NCBI RefSeq assembly: GCF_000182925.2
Contig: NC_026503.1
Span: 3,782,001 to 3,846,000, forward strand
Reading direction: 5' to 3'
Source: Neurospora crassa OR74A
Lineage: Eukaryota; Ascomycota; Sordariomycetes; Sordariales; Sordariaceae
Length of the DNA: 64,000 bases
Position numbers and translations under genes: made by a program. Below are positions 36,118 through 47,375 of this stretch, piece after piece. A model generated the notes under the pieces. That model made no database searches. It was not told where the DNA came from and saw only the letters and a program-made list of their open reading frames with translations. The number at the start of each line of letters is the position of its first letter. The stretch's first letter is position 1.

Positions 36118-38122
36118 TTGACCTTTCAGGTTATGGTATCGCTGTCACACCCTAGGTTTTTGACTGTCTCTCTCTTTCGAAAAGACATTTCTTCTGTCTC
36201 GGTTGGAGTTTGGCTGGTTTGTTTTGGGCTTTCTCCTAACTGGATCACTCGGTGTTTGGGAAGGAACATGCCGGTAAAAGAAGATAAGCTTTGGTTGGCT
36301 GAGATATTTGGTTTTTTGAACTGATATCTCGTTAGCTTTCTGGAAGTATCTCATAACATGGTATAGGCTCCCATATCATTGCCTTCGTAGCACATGATAG
36401 GGTTGACCGTTAGGGCAACATGGACAGGTGCATGACGCACAGACATAGTATGAAGTCTCATACATGACATTTCTCTGTACTACGCGCATCCAAAGCCGAG
36501 TGGCTTGAAGTGGTGATATCCGTGCAACTGAATCCGAGTGACTCTGCTTCGTGACCAATTTCATAAAATTTTTCGGACTACTCGTGATTGAATACGATAT
36601 TACACCAAGCACATGTGCCTTCACTGCATCTACGAATGTTCGACTTGTCAAAGTGTGTTCGGAAGTTGGTTATAAGCACTGGGTTCTTTGTACAGTCGGA
36701 ATATGTACAATCTTTCTAGGATTTAGTCATCAATTCTAGCCTTCCAAAATGTCTTGTTGAAGGGCTGTACTGGGGGTATAACAAATAGTCAACCATGACT
36801 CGGCTGGCTGTCTGATATACAACCCGGGGTGAGAAGTCATCCGCAAACTCTCGAGACCCAGGCGGGTGACTTACGTATTCTGATCTTGGGGAAACCTCAG
36901 TAGAGGTACTCGAGAGAAGTGTTCTCAACTCCATTCGGAGCTTAAATCTGTGGGAATGTTGGATCTCTTACAGCTAACAATGACTCCACGAGCGTAGGTA
37001 GTCATGGCAAATGGGGTATTCAGACCACAATGCCGTAGCATCCATCATCCAGCAACAGTCGCGCTACTTTGAGGAGAGGACCTGGGCTGTCTTAAGTACA
37101 TCGGAATCTGGAGCAGATACAACAGACGCATTATGCCGACGGTTTGCCGCTTATATATCCAGACCTTGGGTTCAAACCCCTCCAAGCAGTGAGACTTGTC
37201 AGCCTGCCTTCGTTGCCGTGGCTATTCCTCCCTCAGCTGAACAATCATTTTTACAATCCTCCAGAAACGTCCACATGGGAAGTATCCCTTTTTTTTGGCT
37301 TCACGTCAGACGAACCTAGCAGATAGGATAGTCACAGACTTCCGTCGCGACTGAAACAGCAGCGACGACCAAAGGGTGTACCTCAAGAAGTCCACTGTAT
37401 TACCCTCGCTGTTAGCCTACATGGCAGTCGTTTCATCGGTCCTGCCGCCCGTGGGCCATAGCTGATCAAAATAACTAATCATTGGCGGTTGAAAAGGCGG
37501 CAAGACAAGTTCAAATGCACGACGGAAAGACTTCGTCTCAATATCATGCAAGTCGTCTGCTCAACTGCACAACCCAAGAATTGGGGTTGACACCCGAGAT
37601 AACCGTTGTAATCACCAGTTATGCTCATTCTCTGACACAAAGCTTCTTCGGGACCACAATCTGATACCCAACGAACACCACTCAAAGAGGGTGTTAGAAG
37701 CCCAACGTGGCTCGCAGTGCTCTTGAACAAAATCAACTGGCCAGTTCTCCTAATTGAAGACCATTTGCCTCCTTTTCGGATAACCAGAAGAAAGAATAGA
37801 GGACAATCCGGATCATCATCGATCGGCTTCATCGGGTTATAGAGCCACCAACGCCGCTTCTGGATATTGGAGGAGTATTTGTTTCACAATACAAAAGACC
37901 AAGGTCGATATCCTTGCGGTCGTCAGTGGTTAGGATTGGGTTGGCCTGCAACATATGATTGCAGCCCTCGCTGAGAAGCAGAACGTGGGATACATTGTGC
38001 ATGAAATTGAGCGAATTCAAAAGTAGCGTTTCATTCGTGCGTCCAAACATATCTACATTCGAACAATATATACCGATGGCAAGATATTAACCCGAGACCT
38101 CCCGCCCACTTTCTACTCGTCT
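36118..38122. other. Intergenic region between convergent genes
   Basis: No gene seen. The longest frames (about 100-117 codons) show no motif. A TTCAAACCCC stretch at about 37172 resembles a tRNA T-loop, but no acceptor stem pairs around it. Confidence 0.55.
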
Positions 38123-39202
38123 TCAATCCTCATCACCCATCTCCCCCTCCCCGCCCACATCATCCCCATCCTCCCCCTCCCCGTCAACCCAAACCACCAC
38201 ATTGTCCAACCCCTCCGCCCTCTCCTTGAAAAACCTCCTGACCTGTCCCACACTATACCTTAGACTAAAATGCATCACCACAAATGTTGTCTCGGGGTAC
38301 TTCCTTATGACCTTCTCCAGGTCCGCCCAAATCGTATGCTTGGTCTTCTCCGCCTGGGCTCTATGCTCCTCATACAGAAAACTGCACTCAGTAATCACCA
38401 CGGGCAGTTTATCGTTCGTTAACCACCCCCTCATCGGCTCCTCTTCCAGCGTCTTGGTGGTGGTATCCCCCAAAAACGCAAAGATGGGACTCGTCACCGG
38501 AGCCGTCAGTTCTTGTCCACTGGCCCTGATCGCTTTTAGCTCCTTGGGCGGCAGTTTCGCGAACTCGGGCTTCAGCTTATGCGTCGTCTGCTGGAACAAA
38601 TACCCAAGACAAGGGACGGTATGATCGCAGGCAAAAGCCACAGCGCTGATATTCTTTGTCCGTCTCAACGGTACCACATCCCCTGCCTCCAGACCGTACG
38701 TCACGTGCGTCGGCCTGATTTCACTGCGCACCACCTCCCCCGTTTCCGGATCCCGTATCTCAAGCGGTAACTCCTTCCCCGGCCTCGGCGCTATCAAACC
38801 CCCCAAGTTGAGCATCGTGTTCGCCCGCAGGTAGTCTTCCAGCACCTGTTTCATCCCCACCGGGCAATGAAAATCAGGCGGATCCTCGCGCTTGATGAAC
38901 ACGGGAGAGGAAAGCGCGTGGTCATTGTGTCCGTGCGTGATGAAGATGTGTTTGGGCCGAGATTTGTTGATGACCAAGCCGGCGTCGAGCAGGAGGTTGA
39001 GTTGCGGGATCACAAAGGAGGTGTGCCAGGCCGCGCGCGATTTGCCGGTTAGGATGTAGTGCGAGAAGGGCTTGGGGAGGGACCATTCGAGGATGTCGGA
39101 GCGGGCGGATTGGGGGAGGGGGGTGGCGAAGGTCAGGGTCTTGGCTGGTTTTGGTTGGGATTGGGATCCAGGTGCTGGTTGTTGTGGTGGTGATGGTGCC
39201 AT
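38123..39202 (-). CDS. RNase Z-like metallo-beta-lactamase-fold protein
   Basis: A single uninterrupted exon of 359 residues. The metallo-beta-lactamase signature HGHNDH sits at residues 90-95 within FITHGHNDHALSSPVF. An Asp in FLGDTTTKTLEE and a His in VVMHFSLRYS supply later metal ligands. The HFSxRY motif is characteristic of tRNase Z enzymes, which remove 3' trailers from tRNA precursors. The overall form is compact, not the long ELAC2 type, so a role in tRNA processing is inferred and another substrate is possible. The protein has a Pro/Gln-rich leader and an acidic Gly/Asp/Glu tail. I start at the ATG in ACCATGG at 39202, because the frame upstream has no ATG. Confidence 0.8.
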   Translation of the reverse strand: MAPSPPQQPAPGSQSQPKPAKTLTFATPLPQSARSDILEWSLPKPFSHYILTGKSRAAWHTSFVIPQLNLLLDAGLVINKSRPKHIFITHGHNDHALSSPVFIKREDPPDFHCPVGMKQVLEDYLRANTMLNLGGLIAPRPGKELPLEIRDPETGEVVRSEIRPTHVTYGLEAGDVVPLRRTKNISAVAFACDHTVPCLGYLFQQTTHKLKPEFAKLPPKELKAIRASGQELTAPVTSPIFAFLGDTTTKTLEEEPMRGWLTNDKLPVVITECSFLYEEHRAQAEKTKHTIWADLEKVIRKYPETTFVVMHFSLRYSVGQVRRFFKERAEGLDNVVVWVDGEGEDGDDVGGEGEMGDED

Positions 39203-40433
39203 GGTCAAGTATCTGACTGGTGTTGTCGAGGATATAGTGTAGTGGTGAGGTGAGATAATGGGGAATGTAAACAATGATCGAGGGAGTGATAAGGGGTAAA
39301 AAGTCTTGGCAAGGGAGTTTGGTGCTTGCCTGCTGGCGTTGGGTTTTCCGATTTCGGTCGCTGAACAGAGGCGTCAGTCATCATTCGGTGAAAGGTAAGA
39401 AGGAGAAAACTTACATATTGTTGATATTGAGATAATGTTTGACTGCTAGAGCGTGACCAAGACGATGCTCCAGACTATACCGCGAAGTGTTCTGCTGAGG
39501 TTGTTGCGAAAGTTCAGGTTCAAGAGACAATCAAGGGTGAAATCATCAACGCTGAAGTCGGAGCCCCACAATAGAATGCCAAGGAATGATAAACACTGGA
39601 GATGACAACACACATTGGACCGTTCACACTGATACTGGAATCAAAGAAAAACCTTCCTTCCTTGCTATTACCTACCAATTCTTTCTAGTCTATCGACACC
39701 AAAATTGGTGGTCAATATTGACCACTGTGATGTCCTCGGTGAGCAATACTTGCCGGCCGGCCTGTGACGCATGCCATGCTACTTTGTAGCTCGTGCCAGC
39801 ACAGTTGCCCTGACACTTAGCCTCAACACCTTTCACCACCCTTTGAAATCCCCATTGGAGAATACTACTGGATTGATCACAGGCGGTATCTCAGACTCTT
39901 ACCTGCATTCTTTCTCAGAGGCCCAGTAGATTCCTGATTGCATGGGGTCAAAAGCCGTACTGCTCTCCAGGATTAGCACCAAACGTGTGATCATAAGACG
40001 AACCATTGAAGTCGAAGTCAGTGCAAGCAAGATTTGGACCATGATCATGCAACTTCTCGTAATTTTTGTGTGATCCGAATGTTGAGGAAACTCCCTGTTC
40101 AATAGATATATTTTCCGAAGTAAACCGTCAGACAACACACCAACGCCCGGAAAAAGAAAAAAAAATGGATCCGCTTCCGAGTAAATGCACAAACCGCCCA
40201 TGTTTCGCTTCCAAGAACCCAACCGAAAGATGTTAATGCATGCGTAACTTTCGTTTCTCTTCCCCATCTCGAGTGTTTTCCTTCCCATTCTTTCCTTCCA
40301 GTCTTGGCTTCGACGTTGTGTAAACCGAAAAAAAACACCGACCTTCAAAACGCTTATCTTCGCATGGATACCACCTCAGTGACTCGGCGTAAGCATCCGA
40401 CATGCCTCTTCCTGTGGGGGAACAGCAAGATGC
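39203..40433. other. Intergenic region between two minus-strand genes
   Basis: Promoter of the RNase Z-like gene and 3' flank of the Edc3 gene. No long or recognisable frame was seen. Confidence 0.6.
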
Positions 40434-42910
40434 CTAAACCAACTCTTCTTCCTCCTCCTCCGCTAGTCCGCGATATTTCATCTCCACCACCCAACGGTCC
40501 TCAAAGTCGATGCCCCTACGCATCTTCGTCCCTGCCTTCTTCCACATAGCAGGGCCAAGACCCAGATCCACCAGGTAGAGTTTCCACTCCAGCACGGCAT
40601 CATCTGGCAACGAGGTATCCCCGCCAGCCAGCACCGTATCCCCATCATCGTTCTCCGCCACCATCAGAGCCTCGAGCAGTCCACGCTTGGGCGCACCAAC
40701 GGCAACAACGTAGCGCGGCTTGACATACAACTTGTTACCATCAACAACGCTAACCTTGCCTGTCGATGGGTCGATACCTGTGGGAATATCAACTGCAAGG
40801 GCAAATGCCTCATTACGGTTAGCCCACTCGATAAGCTCGTAAACCGTCGCCTGGTCACCGTTTCTCAGTTCATCAAAAGAAATGGCCAGGCCCAGCAACG
40901 CGTCGATAATGAGCATAATAGGAGCCGGGTTAGCAAGGCTACTGAGTGACGAGCGAGGTGTGTCGATTGTCAGCATAGGAATACTGATCTTGCGAAGGTG
41001 CTCAAAAAAGTCGCTCTTGGAGAAGATGCGTCCGCCCATGTTCTTGTAGAGGCGAACTTGCTGGCGCATGTCTTCGAGGAGATCACGCTCACCACGCTCA
41101 AGGCCAACCACGCACACGATCACGCTGATGTTCTTGTTGCGAAGATGCCGGGCGGCAGCAACAGCCCGGATACCAGATTTGTTGTTGCCGGCAAGTACAA
41201 CAACTGTCGGTGGCGGCGGGTTACCGGACGTGGGATCGACGATGCTCGAGTGGCGCACCTTGATAGCCGGGTCTGAGAGCGCTGTAAGCGTCACCTCTGC
41301 AATGCCACGTCCGGCATTCTCGGTCATCATCTCCTCTGTAAGGCCAATCTCGTTGTGTGCAATGTTCTCTAGGTTGAGCATTTGCAGAGCCGAGACGGGC
41401 TCGATCTTGCGATTCGACGGAAGCACGTAAAGGCCCTGCGGACTTGCTGCAACCGTTGTCGCCGGTTGCTTCTTCTTGTCAACGACAGCTGCCCTCGCTG
41501 AGAGCCGACTACTCGGCCGACTGCCCTTAGCTGATAGGGTGCGGTAGTGGCTTACACCAGATGAATTCACTCTGCTCAAAGGGTGCGCCGCCGGGACGCC
41601 GCTCGCCTTACGGGAATTCGACCTCCGGTTAGATGCCACCTTGCTGTCCCCTCGGCGTGACCCTTGCCTGCTTGCTTGATCTCTCCCACTCAGTCGATCG
41701 GCTCCGTTGATCACCCCATCATCAGCTTCACTGTTCCAGAAGTCATTGGATGTCTCCTTGACGATCAGCTTCGGCTTCAGTATGGTAGATGGCATGTCGA
41801 GAACGTTCTCCGAATGGTGCAGGTTCTTGCCACCGGCGGTGCCAGGTTTGTGCTTGGGTACACGATTGTGCGATACCAGGCGGTCGGCCTCGTCAATTAG
41901 ATCGTCTTTGCGCATTTGTTCAAACAAATCTTGCTTATTGAACTTGGCGAGACCAGATTCAAAGTCAAAATCGCCGGCTTCTTGCACATCAGTGACATCT
42001 TCCGAAGCCCAACCGTTGTCGTTTGCTCCTCGCATCTTCTTCAGAGAATTGAAGGGCTGGAAGGAGGAGGTACTCTGCAAAATAGGCGTCTGTCTCCAGC
42101 CTTTGCCCTTTGTAGTTGCGCGAGAGACCTGCGGAGACGCCTCTGAGTCTTCCTGTAGCCCACTTCTCGAGTTGTTTCCAGTCCTGCGTGGCCGTCTGTT
42201 CTTTTTCTTCTGAGCGGCTGCGGCTGCTTGTTGCGAGCTGGCATCGGGTGCAAGGTCTTCGTCCGCAGACTCTTGGGTGCTGGTTTGAGCGTCCAGTTCC
42301 AGGCGTCTCAGCCTATCTACTACAGGGAGAGTCGGGGTGGCAGTCCCGGATGGGATGGGTACAGCATTATTCGACGGAACAACAGCCGGAGTCGGGTCTC
42401 TCTTCTCACTCGTGTTAGGTTGGTGACGGGAGGTATCCGACGCATGACCTGACAGAGAGCCAGGGCGCTTCCCAACAGATAGAATGGCGGGATCCACAAA
42501 GGCTGCTGGCTTAGTCGGCGGCGGCGGTTGAGCAACAGGCGGAGCGACCTGCGGAATGGCATGGGGGACGGCGTGAGGAGGTGGGATGACGTGAGGAGGG
42601 GGCACCGGAGGGGGCACGGCGGTTTGGGGAGAAGGATCTTCGCGCAAGTAGACAATGTCGACAATGTTCGAGGAGAGAATGGAGACTCTCGGCTCCCACC
42701 GGTTGTTGTCGACATTCCAAACTGAGAAAAGAGATTCACGTTAGCAAGGCGAACCTCGAAAGACAGGAGGAAGAAAAAGGGAATGAACAAACCATTGGTC
42801 AGGGTCAAGCCGTGTCCAGCCTGCACTTCGCTGACAGTGCCCTTCAGTCTCGCCGGCGGATTACGCATCGTCACCAACATGGGAAGACCGATGAACGAGT
42901 CCTCCGCCAT
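40434..42910 (-). CDS. edc3: Enhancer of mRNA decapping Edc3 (LSm - FDF - YjeF_N)
   Basis: P-body scaffold that promotes decapping by Dcp1/Dcp2 and binds Dhh1-type helicases in the cytoplasm. Exons are 42910-42793 and 42721-40434, giving 801 residues. Yeast Edc3 has 551, and the excess is the disordered middle. The N-terminal LSm domain spans about residues 5-75 (MAEDSFIGLPMLVTMRNPPA, then VWNVDNNRWEPRVSILSSNIVDIVYL). The intron splits its third strand. A Pro-rich and basic linker follows, then an FDF motif near residue 290 (FDFESGLAKFNKQDLFEQM). The C-terminal YjeF_N Rossmann-like domain covers about 480-790, with NNKSGIRAVAAARHLRNK and an ALAVDIPTGIDPSTG strand-loop. A short acidic EEEEEELV tail closes it. 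Confidence 0.94.
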
Positions 42911-44525
42911 GGTTGCGAACTGTCCGAGGATGACGATATAGACAAAGGGACGGTTCCGGGTGGGTAGATAGTAAGAGGTGTGATGAATTGATGTGTAGTA
43001 GTCGATGAACAGACTATGAACAACAACGAAACGAGCAGGGTCGGCTGGTTACTCGAGGCGTGCGATCTCGTCGGATCCGTCCTTTGCTGTCTGGCTGCAA
43101 TGCGACAGCCGACAACGGTGGATGCGGTGCGGTGTGTGGGGTGCAGCTCTGGACCCGGTGCCTTCTGGACACTTGAGATGGCGAAGGGACGCGCGACGAA
43201 ACTGGATCGATGTCGGGGCAGTGGTTACCTCTACGCTTCGAGCACTGGAGTGGAAGGAGACGACTCGAGTCGTCGTGAAGTCGGGTGATGGAATCGTGCC
43301 AGAGACTGGGAAGGTGCCGGTCCGTCGCCCGGCGATTTTGGTGCCAAGTGGAAGAAGGTCGCGCGTCCTGGCTTCAGTTCCCCCTTCCACTTTTTACTTT
43401 ATCGATAACAGCCGGTTTTGGTGGTGAAGGGAAGGGAGCTGCACAGGTACGACAAAGCTTGGCAACCGCCAGCGGTGTACCGGCACTGCGCGTCTTGTTC
43501 GTGAAATACAGTGTGAAATTCTATACCCGGTACGAGTGCACGTGAATTCTTACCCGAATGAGCCGTGCAACTGTGCCGATACAGAACAGTAAATCATAAA
43601 ACACGGCACTGTAAGTAGCCACACACGAAGTGCCCGCAGTACTTGGATAATGCAGCGATCTACCACGAACCTTCTCGGCGTCGAGTCACTTCATCAACGT
43701 CTGTCCAATCTCAAAAGGGGAGTTGAGAGCACGAGGCAATAAGAGACAAGACCCTGACAGGGGACGGGGCCAAATGCAGGTGGGCGGCCGAATGAAGAGG
43801 GAAAACATGAGTGTCGGTGTTTCACAACTATGTATGTATGTACACCAGTAAAAATAAACCCCTGCAGTTGCAACTCAATTCCGGCAACGATTCTTCTTGC
43901 AACCAAAAGCAGGAGTTCAGGCCACTACTTACTACAAAGCCCCTGACCCTAAATTATTTATCAAAGCATGGCCTCCAAAGTTGAAAATGCCAACACCTTG
44001 TGTGCAAAGGAGGTTGGTCCTTTGTAGCTGACCTTCAGCCTTGTGGTCACTTTGGATAATTGGTTATGTTGGCAAAATGTCTAAAGAGGTTGTCTCTAAG
44101 TAGAGGGATAATGCCACGCGAGCCTAGATCTACAGGTACCGCTATATGTGCCTGCTGATCTTTCCTACAACAATTTTTTTTTTTTTTTGACAATTGGGGA
44201 TGACGGAGAGGAGATATACCTCGCCATGATCCGATATCTGCCGGCTTGCTATCTGCTGCTGTCCGCACACTTCCGTTCATTCGAGACCATCTAGGTCTAT
44301 GGGCTGTGAGTGGTTGTCCCAGCCCCCAAAGTACCAGCTCACCTGGGGCAACCTTTTTCCCTGAATATGTCCACCTTACCGATACATAAACCAAAGCCAA
44401 TCCTCGGCTCAACGACCTTGACGCCACCCAAAATAACAGTCAACTCAACCATAACACCGCCTGATGCTGCCATAATCATGTCCCTTCCATCTTGTTTTAT
44501 TAACCTTATTCGCTAAAGTCGACCA
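42911..44525. other. Intergenic region between Edc3 and Pif1
   Basis: Upstream region of Edc3 and 3' flank of Pif1. It has an 18-nt T run at about 44171-44189. Short frames on both strands at 43016-43545 overlap each other and show no motif, so I call no gene. Confidence 0.55.
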
Positions 44526-47375
44526 TCAACCATATCCTGCCATCCTCTCCTCTTCGTCCTCGATGTCAATCACCTCTCTTCTCTGCTGCTGCTGCTTTGT
44601 AATAGCCTGGGCGACAGATGGAGTCTTGTACGCAAACTTGGTGATGGACTGGTCCACCTTCGTTCGTTTCATCACTGCCGACTCGGCGCTGTAAAGCTTG
44701 TTGTAGAAGCTGACGACCCTCGGGTGCGCCATGACCTTGTCCTTCTGGAAGCGGAGCACCTGCAGACCCTGCTGCGTGGTAGCTCTACTGAGCGCGACGT
44801 ATGCCTGTCCCTTTTCAAAAACCCTGCCGAGGTCGACCTTGACGCGTTCAAGCGTTTGGCCCTGCGCTTTATGGATCGACAGAGCCCATGCAAGAATCAG
44901 GGGAAGCTGCTTTCGAGAAGCCTGGACCTCGCCAGTAGGAAGTTCCACCTTCCAGTCCTCCGGCTGACACAGGATGTCTCTCCTGGTCCCATCGACGGCG
45001 TGGAATCGCACCAACGGATACTCTGTGTTGTCGCCTTTCTCAATAGCTGCATTGGAAAGCGCGCTGGTGAAGGCCTTGATTCTTCTCTTCTTGTCCAGAT
45101 CCTCATCGTCGTCAAAGTCACTGCCAGCTTTCAGCTCAAATGTTGCTTCGTTCATGAAACCAACGACAGTCCCGAGGGAACCGTTCACGAGCGTCTCGTC
45201 CATATTCTTGATGAGCATGACCTGGGCATCCTTCTTTAACTCTATTACGGGAGGAGCCATCATGTTGGCAAGAAGTTTTTCGCGGACCGCCGGCTCACCG
45301 GTATCGTACGCTTCGTAGCGGTAGATTTTGCCCTTCAAGGCAGCGAGTCGTTGTCTGTTCGAATTCTCGACTTCATTTCTCGTCGGGAACAGTTCTGTTA
45401 CTTCAAGCCCGTCATCAAAGGCTAGAGGTCTGCTAAGTTGTTGGAAATTTTTGACGGTCCTGTCACTGATCCTTCCCAACCGCATCTCGTTGAGCATCTC
45501 TGCAAATTCTAAAGGCTGTTAGCCGCATGTTGGACTTGATATCCCAGAGTTGAACTGCTTACCAGGATCTCTCTGACGGAACACTTCAGTCAACCCAATG
45601 GTATGGTCGATGGACATGTTCCATGTTGCTGCATCAAAGGCAAACTTGACATCCCTCTGCTTGTTCAGATCTTTGTCCAGTACAGGAGGCAGCTGGAAGA
45701 AATCACCAGTGATGACCAGCTGAATACCACCCCAAGGCCTGCCATTGTTGCGGATAATTCTACCGATTTGGGACAGCTTATCAAAAAGCTCACCGTCAAC
45801 CATGGAAATCTCATCGATGATGAGAACCTTGGTCTTGAGCCATCGGGTTTTGGCCTTTTGATTGCGCCTGATTTTCTTGACGAGCGTTTGGATATCCTCC
45901 TTGCCGAGACCGATGCCAGCGAAGCTGTGCAATGTCATGCCGCCAATATTACACGCTGCAAGGCCGGTCGAAGCTGTAACCGCTACTCTTTCCGGCTCCC
46001 GAGCAAACTTCTTTTTGAGTTCTGAAATGATCGCTCTCATCAGCACCGACTTTCCTGTGCCAGCCGGACCTGTGAAGAAGACACTCTGCCCCTTTTCTAC
46101 CACCAAGCTCTTCACGTGAAGCTGCTCGCCGCTCAATGTAATGGCTGACGCCTTGCTAAGATGGGACGAAACAACCTTCTTGATTTCGTCCATGGGTATT
46201 TCCGTCTTGGGAGCGACCGAGGAAGACTTTTGCCTGTCTTTGAGCTGCTTCTTCTGTTCCTTGACCGCGCTTGCCGTAGTGTTCCATAGCATGGACCCCT
46301 TGGGCTTCGATTCCGGCGTGGGAGCATATCCGCTCTTCTCTAGTGGGTATTTTTCGGCATGTTTCCAGTCCTCCTCCTTTGATTCTGCTTCCATCGTCCA
46401 AGGTAGTTCGCGCTTTGGTTTCTTCACAGCGGCGGGCGGTTCGAAATCGAAGTCGTCGTCTTGCAGGCGGGCGTGTTTCGTGTTGGTATTGGGAGGGGGA
46501 TTCAGCTCGCGCTTGGGGGGTTGAAGATGGGATGGCGACGACTCCGGCCAAGAAAGAACACTGGTATGAGTCCCTGACGGGGGCTCGCGGAACCGAGATT
46601 CTTTCACTTCCTCCTCCTGCTGCTTTTGCAACTCCCGATGTTGTTCGAGGCTTATTCGCCCAGTTGGGAGGACTGGCAAGGCGGATGGGGCTTCGAAGTC
46701 CAAATCGAGGTTCTCGTCATCGCTGAAGTCGTCATCCTCAATGTATACCGACGAAGTTAAATCATGCTGAGGTCGCCTTGTCGATTGCATGGAAACTTCG
46801 ATCACATCTGGGGTATCATTGAAGGAGTCAGAAGCGTTGTAGAGCGACGCAAACGCTCTGCCACTGCCGCTGCTGCCGTAGTTGGGAGGTGGTCGCGGAG
46901 CACTATTCGCGGGTCGAGTCGTCAACGGGTCGGTAGTCGCTGAAGGTCTTGAACTGGCGGAAATGGCACCGCTAGAGGTACCACCGAACCCGGGCTTCTT
47001 GAACATGTCGGCGACGGATGATGTCCTGGACTGGGAGCCGACTGAGGGGGCGCGTGCGGGACTGCTAGAAGGAAAGAGTTGCTGCTTCAGGGAAGCGTTG
47101 TTGCTTATTGACGAAGCACCGGGCTTCGACTTGTTATTGTTGTTGTTGGCCTCGGCGGCCTTTGCTTGGACTGCCCTGCCAAACATGATGTCTTCGTCGT
47201 GGAGTGCTTCGAGTGGGAAGGCGGCACACTTGGGGGCAGAGTTGTGTACATGGGCTCGCAGAGGTGCGCGGTGCACGAGAACGGCTTGGAAGGTTGACCA
47301 GTTCGGGGAAAGGTTCAGGTTGATGGTGGCCCGGTGCAGGAGCAGGTGGTGACCGGCAAGCAGCCCAGTCTTCAT
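44526..47375 (-). CDS. pif1: Pif1-family 5'-3' DNA helicase
   Basis: Superfamily 1B helicase that maintains mitochondrial DNA and acts in the nucleus at telomeres, replication forks and G-quadruplexes. Exons are 47375-45563 and 45508-44526, giving 931 residues. The intron is 54 nt (GTAAGC to TTTAG). Walker A GPAGTGKS lies at 436-443. Motif Ia follows as TASTGLAACNIGG with TLHSFAGIGLG. Walker B is VLIIDEISMVDG, with the Asp-Glu at 521-522. Exon 2 carries the C-terminal motifs, including PLILAWALSIHKAQGQTLERVKVDL and YVALSRATTQQGLQVLRF. Residues 1-63 are rich in His, Arg, Leu and Ser and almost free of acidic residues until ALHDED, so they look like a mitochondrial presequence. A second in-frame ATG (47186, Met64) opens a leaderless form. 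The 65-430 region is disordered. Confidence 0.94.

Noticed and set aside
37165-37185. GGGTTCAAACCCC B-box-like sequence
   Set aside because: Only three base pairs close the T loop, and I found no matching acceptor, D or anticodon arm upstream.
39203-39274. N-terminal extension of the RNase Z-like protein
   Set aside because: The upstream in-frame codons contain no ATG. The ATG at 39202 in ACCATGG is the first usable start.
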